Program-made: the position numbers and the translations under genes
Source of the DNA: Acidobacteriaceae bacterium
GTDB taxonomy: Bacteria > Acidobacteriota > Terriglobia > Bryobacterales > Bryobacteraceae
NCBI GenBank assembly: GCA_019244945.1
Contig: JAFASD010000431.1
Coordinates: forward strand, 1-8,798
Reading direction: 5' to 3'
DNA: 8,798 nt
Notes under the pieces: generated by a model
The model's input: the letters and a program-made list of their open reading frames with translations, nothing else
What the model was told of the DNA's origin: nothing
Database searches by the model: none
Shown: positions 1 to 5,681 of the stretch, piece by piece
Position numbering within the stretch: the stretch's first letter is position 1
Layout: every line of letters starts with the position of its first letter

Positions 1-463
1 CTTTGCGAGCCGCATTGAATCCTTCTACATACGAGGTCGCGAGACGCTTCGCGTTATCGGGGTGCTTCGATTGCTCGAGGAAGGCCGCAAAGGTCTCGTC
101 GTCGCCTTTGGATGCGCGCGCCTCCATTTCCTGCATTACTTCATGCACCAGCTCCCACGCATCGCCATCCCGTTGAACGTTTCCATTCTCGATATGCACA
201 GCGTTTTCGCCGCAGTCATAAACGGCGAGACGGGCAGAATGGATGATGTCCCAGATTTCGGGCGCGCGCCCGTGAATGAATTCAGCTCCCAGCTCGATTG
301 GAACGGGCGAAAGTGCATCATGGAGCGTTAGAATGCGTCCGCCGATTCTGTCTCGCGCCTCCAGGCAAATTACCTTACATCCGGCGCGGTCCAATTCTCT
401 AAAAGCTGTGAGTCCAGCGGCGCCGGCGCCGATAATTACTGCATCGTAATCGGAAGCGCTCAT
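1..463 (-). CDS. Flavin monoamine oxidase / NAD(P)-binding amine oxidoreductase, N-terminal part (truncated by window edge)
   Basis: The 154 visible residues begin with an FAD-binding Rossmann fold. After the first beta strand comes GAGAAG (residues 12-17), the second strand ends in E35 (the FAD ribose-binding acidic residue), and then follows the ARDRIGGR motif (36-43) typical of the amine oxidase/protoporphyrinogen oxidase/phytoene desaturase superfamily. ELGAEFIHG (57-65) is the second flavin-contact motif seen in monoamine oxidases. Such enzymes oxidise primary or secondary amines with release of H2O2; the substrate cannot be told from this half. The ATG at 461-463 overlaps the stop of the asparaginase gene in an ATGA, so the two are probably translationally coupled and share one mRNA. 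The frame is open to the window edge; the substrate and C-terminal FAD segments lie outside. No signal peptide is visible, so it is likely cytoplasmic. Confidence 0.9.
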   Translation of the reverse strand, partial: MSASDYDAVIIGAGAAGLTAFRELDRAGCKVICLEARDRIGGRILTLHDALSPVPIELGAEFIHGRAPEIWDIIHSARLAVYDCGENAVHIENGNVQRDGDAWELVHEVMQEMEARASKGDDETFAAFLEQSKHPDNAKRLATSYVEGFNAARK

Positions 464-996
464 CGAGAAGCTGCCTCTTCGTGCTCGAAGATTCCCGTTT
501 CCCGGTTCTTGCGCACATTCTCCGCGGGGAAGTATCGGCCGTTCATCGCGACATAGACGCCTTGCGGCAACGTCTGCACGAGGGCGAGCGCGCTTCCCAG
601 ATTGAAGAGCCCATCGGAGCTGCCGAACTTGTAGGGGACCATGGCGCCGGTCAGGACAACCGTTTTCCCAGTTACCCTCTCCGCTAAGACCCGTGCAGTA
701 ACCTCCATGGTGTCGGTGCCATGCGTGACCACGATGCAAGCTTCCGGAGAGGCAAGGCATTGGTCCACGATAATCTCGCGATCCGCATCCGTCATTTCCA
801 GGCTGTCAACCATCATCAACGTGCGAATTTCGAGATTGAGCTTGCACCGGCCAAGCCTCAACATCTCGGGCACGTGGGAGTCTTTGAAGAAGAGACGGCC
901 GCCGATCTCATCGTATTCTTTGTCAAAAGTTCCACCTGTGATCAAAACTCTGATTCGGTTACTTGTCGCTAGGCCCACGTTGATATTGTCAGTCAT
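460..996 (-). CDS. Stand-alone asparaginase N-terminal-domain protein (178 aa)
   Basis: The protein matches only the N-terminal domain of bacterial L-asparaginases (normally about 320-350 residues). By motif comparison with E. coli AnsB the N-domain active-site set is present: T23 in TGGTFDK (AnsB T12), Y28 (Y25), T94-D95 in THGTDTME (T89-D90), and K163 in ENVRKNR (K162). TGAMVPYKFGSSDG and the FNLGSA region are also typical. The C-terminal domain, which supplies residues to the neighbouring subunit's site in classical tetramers, is absent. The reading frame ends cleanly and the next gene starts in the stop codon, so this is not a frameshift remnant. Short asparaginase-domain proteins of 160-180 residues with this KNR ending form a known family whose activity is less clear than that of the full-length enzymes. 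There is no good Shine-Dalgarno ahead of the ATG at 996; a GTG at 978 is a possible alternative start. It probably forms an operon with the downstream amine oxidase. Confidence 0.88.
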   Translation of the reverse strand: MTDNINVGLATSNRIRVLITGGTFDKEYDEIGGRLFFKDSHVPEMLRLGRCKLNLEIRTLMMVDSLEMTDADREIIVDQCLASPEACIVVTHGTDTMEVTARVLAERVTGKTVVLTGAMVPYKFGSSDGLFNLGSALALVQTLPQGVYVAMNGRYFPAENVRKNRETGIFEHEEAASR

Positions 997-1019
997 AGGG
1001 ATGCGCGAGGAGGCGTGCG

Positions 1020-1796
1020 ATGGCAGATCGAGACCTGTTGCTGGATTTTGAAGGCAAAACAGCTGTAGTCACGCTGAACCGGCCCAATCGCCGGAACGCG
1101 CTCTCGCTCAACCTGATGCTTGAATTGATCGCTTGCTTGAATGAAATAGAGCAGAACCGTTCCGTGAACGCGGTGATCCTTGCGGCTGCCGGGAAAGTTT
1201 ACTGCTCAGGTCATGACCTGAGCGAGATGACCGGGCGATCCGTCGGCGAGTATCGCCGGATCTTCGATGTCTGCGCCGAGCTGATGATGAAAATCCAATC
1301 GATTCCGCAGCCTGTGATAGCAGAGGTTCAAGGCGTCGCTACGGCTGCCGGCTGCCAACTGGTTGCCACCTGCGATCTGGCGATTGCAGCGGAACACGCA
1401 ACGTTCGCTACGCCCGGGGTTCGCATCGGCCTGTTCTGCACCACACCCATGGTGGCTTTAAGCCGCGCGATAGGGCGCAAACGCGCGCTCCAGATGCTGC
1501 TGACCGGCGAATCAATTGATGCTGAGACCGCTGCCGAGTGGGGCCTCATCAATCGCGTCGTTCCTGAACGCGAGCTCTCTTCTGCAACTCGCAAGCTGGC
1601 TGCTCGCATCGCGGATGCCAGTCCGCTGACAGTGAGCATCGGCAAACAGGCTTACTATACGCAAATCGATTTAGACTTGTCGAAAGCGTATGGTTATGCC
1701 AAAGAAGTGATGACCACGAACGCTCTTGCGACGGATGCGCAGGAGGGCATTTCGGCTTTTCTCGAAAAGCGAGTTGCTTGCTGGTCTGGGAAGTAG
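1020..1796 (+). CDS. Enoyl-CoA hydratase/isomerase (crotonase) family protein, ECHDC3-like
   Basis: This is a complete crotonase-fold protein of 258 residues, the usual length. The CoA/oxyanion-hole motifs are present: CSGHDL (62-67) and GVATAAGCQ (105-113), followed by ATCDLAIA and ATFATPGVRIGLF. The sequence resembles the ECHDC3 subgroup (SGHDL, GLATAAGCQLVASCD, TPGVNVGLFC, QEGI.AFL.KR near the C-terminus, recalled from family knowledge). At the two positions where classical enoyl-CoA hydratase has catalytic glutamates (Glu144 and Glu164 in rat ECH) this protein has Q113 and G133, so ordinary hydratase chemistry is unlikely; another acyl-CoA reaction or a binding role is possible. An AGGAGG Shine-Dalgarno at 1008-1013, 6 nt before the ATG, supports the start. 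It is transcribed divergently from the asparaginase gene and converges with the TIM-barrel gene 9 bp after its stop. Confidence 0.92.
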   Translation: MADRDLLLDFEGKTAVVTLNRPNRRNALSLNLMLELIACLNEIEQNRSVNAVILAAAGKVYCSGHDLSEMTGRSVGEYRRIFDVCAELMMKIQSIPQPVIAEVQGVATAAGCQLVATCDLAIAAEHATFATPGVRIGLFCTTPMVALSRAIGRKRALQMLLTGESIDAETAAEWGLINRVVPERELSSATRKLAARIADASPLTVSIGKQAYYTQIDLDLSKAYGYAKEVMTTNALATDAQEGISAFLEKRVACWSGK

Positions 1797-1805
1797 AGTT
1801 AACCT

Positions 1806-2663
1806 TCAGCCCCGCAGATTCTTAAAAGCCACAAGGCAGCGGTCGGCGGTTTCCATTTCGGGATAAGCGCTGCCTTCCTGCTCGATCAGATAGTATTCGA
1901 CTCCGCCTTTGGCCTCGGCTGCGGCGAATATCTTTTTCCAAGGCGCGACACCTTCTCCAAACAACACCTTGTAGCCTTTGTCGGGCGACCAATCCTTCAG
2001 ATGTAATGAGCGGATGCGTCCCGGGTTCGCGTTGATCCAGGCCACGGGGTCGCTACCCGCTTCGAGACAAGTGCCGACATCCAGTTGCAGCATGATGTTC
2101 TTGTCCGTATTGGCTGCGAGTACCTCGATCGGCTTTTGTCCGTCAATCGGCTTCCACTCCAAATCGTGATTGTGATAGCCGGCGTGCAGACCGTGGTGCG
2201 CCATCGTCTCGTTCGCCTTATTCAGCGTTTCGGCAACGGTTTTCCAGCCGTCCAGACCACCATTGACCGTTCCAGGATGAGCAAGGACGATATAGCGCGC
2301 GCCGAGGATTTTATTCAGCTCGACAGCTTTGCCGAGTCCCTCGGGCGCGAAAGATTGCAGACCGTTATGGGTGGAATAACAGCGGACGCCGAGGTCGTCC
2401 AGTTTCTTGCGGACCTGCTTTGCATAATCGGACGTCCACTCGTAGTAGGGCGCAAAAAACTCGACACACTCGTAGCCCATTTTGGCGACGCTATCGAGAG
2501 TTGCCATCAAGTCTTTCTGTAGGTCGTCACGAACCGAGAACAGTTCGAGTCCGACCGGGATGTGCTTATCGCCGGCCGCAGCTGCCGCAATTGGCGCGGC
2601 AGCGATAAGCGTCAGGAACGAGCGGCGAGACCAAGTATCATACGTGCCCATAGCAATGGGCAC
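1806..2663 (-). CDS. Tat-exported sugar phosphate isomerase/epimerase-like TIM barrel protein
   Basis: This 285-residue protein has a twin-arginine signal: SRRSFL at 12-17, then a hydrophobic stretch (LTLIAAAPIAAAAAG) with a probable cleavage site near residue 30. The mature part is an AP-endonuclease-2/xylose-isomerase-like TIM barrel. Candidate metal ligands and active-site residues are E68 (YECVEFF), H129 (LAHPG), H164/H166/D167 (YHNHDLEW), D195 (LQLDVGTC), H221 and D224 (LHLKDW) and E261 (LIEQEGS). The family includes isomerases and epimerases of sugars and inositols; the substrate is not evident. The start is a GTG at 2663, 4 bp after the stop of the phosphatase gene; an ATG at 2651 (M5) keeps the Tat motif and is nearly as good. 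Neither has a strong ribosome site, so coupling to the upstream gene is likely. Tat-exported members of this family are common in Acidobacteriota and Planctomycetota. Confidence 0.88.
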   Translation of the reverse strand: MPIAMGTYDTWSRRSFLTLIAAAPIAAAAAGDKHIPVGLELFSVRDDLQKDLMATLDSVAKMGYECVEFFAPYYEWTSDYAKQVRKKLDDLGVRCYSTHNGLQSFAPEGLGKAVELNKILGARYIVLAHPGTVNGGLDGWKTVAETLNKANETMAHHGLHAGYHNHDLEWKPIDGQKPIEVLAANTDKNIMLQLDVGTCLEAGSDPVAWINANPGRIRSLHLKDWSPDKGYKVLFGEGVAPWKKIFAAAEAKGGVEYYLIEQEGSAYPEMETADRCLVAFKNLRG

Positions 2664-2667
2664 AATA

Positions 2668-3801
2668 TCACAGCACCCGTATGTCCATCACCGTGATATC
2701 GTCCGCTTGCTCGCCGGCGGATGCTGCCGCGGACGCAAGCGCGCCCGCCAAGCCATTAGTGCGGTGGGAGCCCAAGGTGCGAATTGTTTCGAGAGCCCAA
2801 TTGTCTACTCCGTCATTCAATCTCGCCTCCGAAAAGCCATCGGAGAACAACACGACTCGATCACCGGGCGCTAAGGAAATTGTTTGCTCTTCAAAGAAGC
2901 GCTCATGAAAAGCGCCCAAGACAGTGGCGGTGGAATCCAGGAATTCCGGTTCGCCATCCGAGCGAAGCAGAACCGGCGCGGGGTGACCGCAATTCACATA
3001 TCGTATGGTGCGAGTGTCGGCTTCATAGACTCCGAAGAACAAAGTCGCGAAGTGCTCAGGCCGAGTCGATTGGAAGAACAAGCTGTTCACCCGATCCATC
3101 AGCTTCGAGGGCGAACGCGCGAGATCCTGGTGACTGCGAATGGTTGCCTGCAAATTCGCGACCAGTAGCGCCGCGCCGATTCCTTTTCCGCAAACATCTC
3201 CGAGAACGAAAGCCATTCTTCCGGAATCGATTGAGAAGAAATCGTAAAGATCTCCGCTGATTTCACCAGCCGGCAACGATGCACATTCGCACTCGAGACC
3301 ATATGCGCTGAAATGAGGCTGCGGTAACAGCTTTCTTTGCACCTTGCGAGCAATGGCGAGCTCCGCATCCAGAGGCCTCCGCTCTTGCGGTTCGGCGAGG
3401 AGATGCTTCCGAACTACCTCGAGAAAGTGGCGGTTATCCCAAGGCTTGGGAATAAAATCGCAAGCGCCGTGATGCATGGCTTCGACAGCGAGTTCAATCG
3501 TGCTCCACCCAGTCATCGCAATGACGGGCAGGTCGCGCCGTTGGGCACGTAAACGGTCGAGCAGTTGCAATCCTTCTTGGCCTGAAGTTGTGTCCCAGGT
3601 GTAATTCATGTCCACGATGATCAGATCAAAATCGGCATAAGCTGTTGCGGCCAACGCGTCATTGGGCGATTCTGCTGTTTGAATGGAATATCCTGCGCCC
3701 TTCAGAAGCAGCCGCAGCGCTTCGCGCACATCCGGCTGATCGTCGACTACAAGCACGTGATAAGTGTCTATTCTGGATTTCGTTTCGGCTTCTAGAGTCA
3801 T
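2668..3801 (-). CDS. Response regulator with PP2C-type serine phosphatase output (receiver-RsbU/SpoIIE-like)
   Basis: The 377-residue protein has two domains. Residues 14-135 are a CheY-like receiver: acidic pair D20/D21, phosphoacceptor D64 (LIIVDMNY), T97 (IAMTGWS) and K119 (IPKPW). The loop after D64 is longer than usual and carries WDTTSGQEG. A helical linker (DAELAIARKVQRKLLPQP, 145-162) leads to a PP2C/SpoIIE phosphatase domain (about 165-377) with the metal-binding aspartates in GEISGDLYDF (D184), GDVCGKG (D202), FSDGFSEA (D321) and ADDITV (D367/D368). Proteins of this design dephosphorylate serine on anti-sigma-factor antagonists (RsbV/SpoIIAA type) or similar partners once the receiver is phosphorylated. 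No cognate kinase, anti-sigma factor or antagonist is in the window. The gene lies 144 bp downstream of the sigma-54 activator gene and has a strong sigma-54 promoter match immediately upstream. The predicted leader is very short (about 14 nt) with a weak ribosome site. Confidence 0.95.
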   Translation of the reverse strand: MTLEAETKSRIDTYHVLVVDDQPDVREALRLLLKGAGYSIQTAESPNDALAATAYADFDLIIVDMNYTWDTTSGQEGLQLLDRLRAQRRDLPVIAMTGWSTIELAVEAMHHGACDFIPKPWDNRHFLEVVRKHLLAEPQERRPLDAELAIARKVQRKLLPQPHFSAYGLECECASLPAGEISGDLYDFFSIDSGRMAFVLGDVCGKGIGAALLVANLQATIRSHQDLARSPSKLMDRVNSLFFQSTRPEHFATLFFGVYEADTRTIRYVNCGHPAPVLLRSDGEPEFLDSTATVLGAFHERFFEEQTISLAPGDRVVLFSDGFSEARLNDGVDNWALETIRTLGSHRTNGLAGALASAAASAGEQADDITVMDIRVL

Positions 3802-3825
3802 ACAAACACGTCTTGGCTGGTGTAA

Positions 3826-3841
3826 TGCAAGCTCGTTGCCA
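3826..3841 (-). promoter_or_regulatory. Sigma-54 (RpoN) promoter upstream of the receiver-PP2C gene
   Basis: Read on the minus strand the site is TGGCAA-CGAGC-TTGCA. The consensus is TGGCAC-N5-TTGCA/T; only the sixth base differs, and the invariant GG-N10-GC spacing is exact (GG at 3840-3839, GC at 3828-3827). The expected transcription start is near 3815, leaving about 14 nt of leader before the ATG at 3801. The gene directly upstream encodes a sigma-54-dependent activator, which strengthens the call. Confidence 0.8.
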
Positions 3842-3843
3842 TT

Positions 3844-3867
3844 GGCGATCGGCGCTGCGCCGTCGCC
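3844..3867. other. GC-rich hairpin next to the sigma-54 promoter
   Basis: GGCGA-T-CGGCG, loop CTG, CGCCG-TCGCC forms a 10-bp stem with one bulged T. It sits between the activator gene and the -24 element (its edge is 3 bp away). No T-run follows on either strand, so it is not a standard intrinsic terminator. It could reduce read-through from the activator gene, stabilise the 3' end of that mRNA, or be a binding site. The function is inference only. Confidence 0.45.
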
Positions 3868-3904
3868 GGCTCAATGACTTGCCGATTTTCGAGAAGCCGG
3901 GAGG

Positions 3905-3920
3905 TGTTCGTTTGTGAACA
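3905..3920. promoter_or_regulatory. Palindrome TGTTC-N6-GAACA, candidate activator-binding site
   Basis: A perfect 5-bp inverted repeat with a 6-bp spacer lies between the activator and phosphatase genes. One G:T and one further G:C match extend it outward. Its centre lies about 97 bp upstream of the predicted sigma-54 transcription start, the usual distance range for NtrC-type upstream activating sequences. No second copy was found in the other intergenic region. The binding protein is inferred, not shown. Confidence 0.4.
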
Positions 3921-3945
3921 TCACGATCCCGCGTTTAGCTGCAAT

Positions 3946-5388
3946 TCACGCGCTTGCGTCCGCAGTATCGGATGAGCCGTACTCTTTGAGCTTGTTGAAA
4001 AGCGTCTTCAGGCTGATGCCCAGAATTTCTGCCGCGCGCGTCTTATTGTTCTTGGTGTGTTGCAAAGTAAGCTGAATCAGCGCCTTCTCCGCCTCGCCGA
4101 CTGTGGTGCCGACCGGCAATCGAACGCTTTCCGGTTCAAATATTTGCGCCGGCGGCCGCGACCCGGCAGGAACACCGAAGTCATACGGCAGATGAGCCAT
4201 CTGAATCGCGCCCTCGCCGGCCATAATCACTGCCCGCTCTAAGACGTTACGAAGTTCTCGCACATTTCCAGGCCACGAGTATTTGTGAAAGGCTTCCATG
4301 ACCTCGGGTGTTACTTGCGTGATATTGCAGGAGTGCTTTCGGTTCAGATGCGTGATGAGCGCGTCGCAGAGGACGGGCAAATCACTGAGACGCTGCCGCA
4401 GCTGAGGAAGCGCGATTTGAAAAACATTCAACCGGTAATAGAGGTCATCGCGCAAGTCGCCTTTCTTGAGCGCTTCATCCACGTTTCGATTGGTTGCGGC
4501 GATCACGCGGACATCCACCGAAATCTCACTCTTTCCGCCCAGCCGGCGAACGCGCGAATCTTCGAGCACGCGCAAGAGCTTGGCCTGGGTCCCCGAAGGC
4601 ATTTCCACCAACTCATCCAGAAGTAACGTTCCATGCTGCGCCAGCTCAAAGCAACCCGCGCGGCGTTCCAAAGCTCCTGTGAAGGCGCCCTTTTCATGCC
4701 CGAACAGTTCGCTCTCCATTAAGGTCTCGGGCATGGCTGCGCAATTGATCGCGACAAAAGGTCCAGCGCGGCGGTTGCTCAATTGGTGTATGGCGCGGGC
4801 CACCAACTCCTTGCCGGTTCCACTTTCGCCGGCCACCAGCACCGGGGCTTTGCTGGGAGCAACCTGACGGATGACCGAAAATACCTGCTGCATTTGCGGA
4901 GACGTACCAACCATGTCCACCAATACGCCTTGGTAAGACAACTGCCTCTGCAGGCGTTCGGTTTCCTCGGCTAACTGACTCTGCGTTGTAGCGCGTTCCA
5001 GCAGGGCACGCAACGCGGCCGGTTGAATCGGCTTCTCAAGAAACCAAAAGGCGCCCAGATCGTGGATTGTCTCTATCGCAGTTTCGATATTTCCGAACGC
5101 GGTGAGGACGATCGCCGGCGGCATGTTCCCGTCGGACCCCAAGCGCTTCATCAATTCGAATCCGTCCATTCGCGGCATCATCAGGTCCGTGACAATGACG
5201 TGAGGGCCAAAAGTGGAGAGCTTGTCGAGCGCTTCCTGCCCATCACCGGCAGTTTCGACGTGGAAGCCCCAAGCGGAAACCATCGCCGCCAGAGGAGCGC
5301 GTTGCGATTCTTCATCGTCGACGATCAGGACGTTAACGGCCTGACGGCCGGCTGTATTTCCCACGGTCTTCACAAGTGTAGCGGACAT
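3946..5388 (-). CDS. Sigma-54-dependent response regulator, NtrC family (receiver-AAA+-Fis HTH)
   Basis: The protein has 480 residues, full length for the family, with three domains. The receiver (18-130) has D24/D25, phosphoacceptor D68 (VIVTDLMMPRMDG), T96 and K119. The AAA+ sigma-54 interaction domain (about 158-395) has Walker A GESGTGKE (187-194), ESELFGHEKGAFTGA with the sigma-54-contacting GAFTGA loop (234-239), Walker B LLLDEL (255-260, D258/E259), DLRDDLYYRLNVF and SWPGNVREL (371-379). The C-terminal Fis-type helix-turn-helix is at about 432-470 (KTRAAEILGISLKTLFNKLKEYG). It should hydrolyse ATP to open sigma-54 promoter complexes from upstream sites when phosphorylated. No histidine kinase is adjacent, so it is an orphan in this window. 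A near-consensus sigma-54 promoter just downstream of the gene points to the receiver-PP2C gene as a likely target. It is divergent from the plus-strand CutC/symporter operon across about 158 bp. Confidence 0.97.
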   Translation of the reverse strand: MSATLVKTVGNTAGRQAVNVLIVDDEESQRAPLAAMVSAWGFHVETAGDGQEALDKLSTFGPHVIVTDLMMPRMDGFELMKRLGSDGNMPPAIVLTAFGNIETAIETIHDLGAFWFLEKPIQPAALRALLERATTQSQLAEETERLQRQLSYQGVLVDMVGTSPQMQQVFSVIRQVAPSKAPVLVAGESGTGKELVARAIHQLSNRRAGPFVAINCAAMPETLMESELFGHEKGAFTGALERRAGCFELAQHGTLLLDELVEMPSGTQAKLLRVLEDSRVRRLGGKSEISVDVRVIAATNRNVDEALKKGDLRDDLYYRLNVFQIALPQLRQRLSDLPVLCDALITHLNRKHSCNITQVTPEVMEAFHKYSWPGNVRELRNVLERAVIMAGEGAIQMAHLPYDFGVPAGSRPPAQIFEPESVRLPVGTTVGEAEKALIQLTLQHTKNNKTRAAEILGISLKTLFNKLKEYGSSDTADASA

Positions 5389-5419
5389 AGTTGCATCTCG
5401 TACGTAACAGGTTCAAGGC

Positions 5420-5434
5420 AGCAGTTCCGCTGCT
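5420..5434. repeat. Inverted repeat AGCAG-N5-CTGCT in the divergent control region
   Basis: A perfect 5-bp inverted repeat lies 32-46 bp upstream of the activator ATG, inside the 158-bp divergent region. It could be a small hairpin in the activator 5' leader or a protein-binding site. Repeats of this size are expected by chance fairly often. Confidence 0.25.
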
Positions 5435-5479
5435 AACATTCTTTAGCTCAAAGAGACTCTATGAAGCTATTAGGTTAGC
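5432..5479. promoter_or_regulatory. Pair of GCTA/TAGC inverted repeats, possible operator
   Basis: GCTAA-N6-TTAGC (5432-5447) and GCTA-N6-TAGC (5466-5479) lie 34 bp apart, a little over three helical turns, roughly in the middle of the divergent intergenic region. Shared half-sites and near-integral helical spacing suggest a dimeric regulator, but the motifs are short and no regulator is assigned. No convincing sigma-70 -35/-10 pair was found here on either strand. Confidence 0.25.
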
Positions 5480-5546
5480 GTGCGGAATAATTGGTTGATA
5501 CTGCCGAAATTTCTAGAGCGTCCTGGATCTGGAGAGCCAACTGGTA

Positions 5547-5681
5547 ATGCAAGTTAAAGAGTCATTTGATGAACCCCCGCCTTTTCTCGGCCGCTGGACT
5601 CGCGTGTACGCAGCAGTACTGTGGTATCTGCTCTTTCTGATCTGCGGACTGTATGGAATTACCAGGCTGTACAGCTACTGA
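5547..5681 (+). CDS. Small single-span membrane protein (44 aa), likely symporter companion
   Basis: The ATG at 5547 opens a 44-codon frame ending in TGA at 5679-5681, with GGAGAG at 5531-5536 about 10 nt ahead as ribosome site. The protein has an acidic, proline-rich start (ESFDEPPPFLGRW, 5-17) followed by a hydrophobic helix rich in aromatic residues (about 19-39, including WYLLFLICGLYGI) and the short tail TRLYSY. The topology looks like one transmembrane helix with a short N-terminal tail containing the motif PPPFLGRW. Its stop codon overlaps the CutC start (TGATG), and CutC overlaps the sodium:solute symporter. From memory, similar short PPFLG.W...Y proteins sit ahead of SSS transporters in Acidobacteriota and Bacteroidota; this was not checked by a search. 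A role as accessory subunit or assembly factor of the symporter is inference. Confidence 0.75.
   Translation: MQVKESFDEPPPFLGRWTRVYAAVLWYLLFLICGLYGITRLYSY

Noticed and set aside
460..996. Asparaginase as a truncated pseudogene
   Set aside because: The frame is intact, the catalytic N-domain residues are kept, the next gene starts within its stop codon, and short stand-alone members of this family are known.
1797..1805. Bidirectional terminator between the convergent crotonase and TIM-barrel genes
   Set aside because: The gap is only 9 bp and no inverted repeat with a T-run is visible across it or in the adjoining gene ends.
3844..3867. Intrinsic terminator of the activator gene
   Set aside because: The stem is strong but no T-run follows on the minus strand, so it was kept only as an unassigned hairpin.
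3905..3920. LexA/SOS box
   Set aside because: The half-site order is TGTTC...GAACA with a 6-bp spacer, which does not match the GAAC-N4-GTTC type or the CTGT-N8-ACAG type, and the neighbours are not DNA repair genes.
4285..4626. 113-codon open frame on the plus strand inside the sigma-54 activator gene
   Set aside because: It is antisense to a full-length gene with all family motifs, and its translation shows no recognisable domain; the other long antisense frames (641-1051, 2085-2522, 2784-3260, 7738-8040) were dropped for the same reason.
5389..5394. Sigma-54 -12 element (TTGCA) upstream of the plus-strand operon
   Set aside because: The upstream GG is 8 rather than 10 bp from the GC, and no TGGCA element is present.
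5495..5520. Sigma-70 promoter with TTGATA as -35
   Set aside because: No acceptable -10 hexamer lies 16-18 bp downstream.
5621..5680. Upstream in-frame ATG extending CutC by 20 residues
   Set aside because: The added residues have no CutC similarity and overlap the 44-codon membrane protein gene in a different frame; the TGATG junction at 5679-5683 gives a better start.
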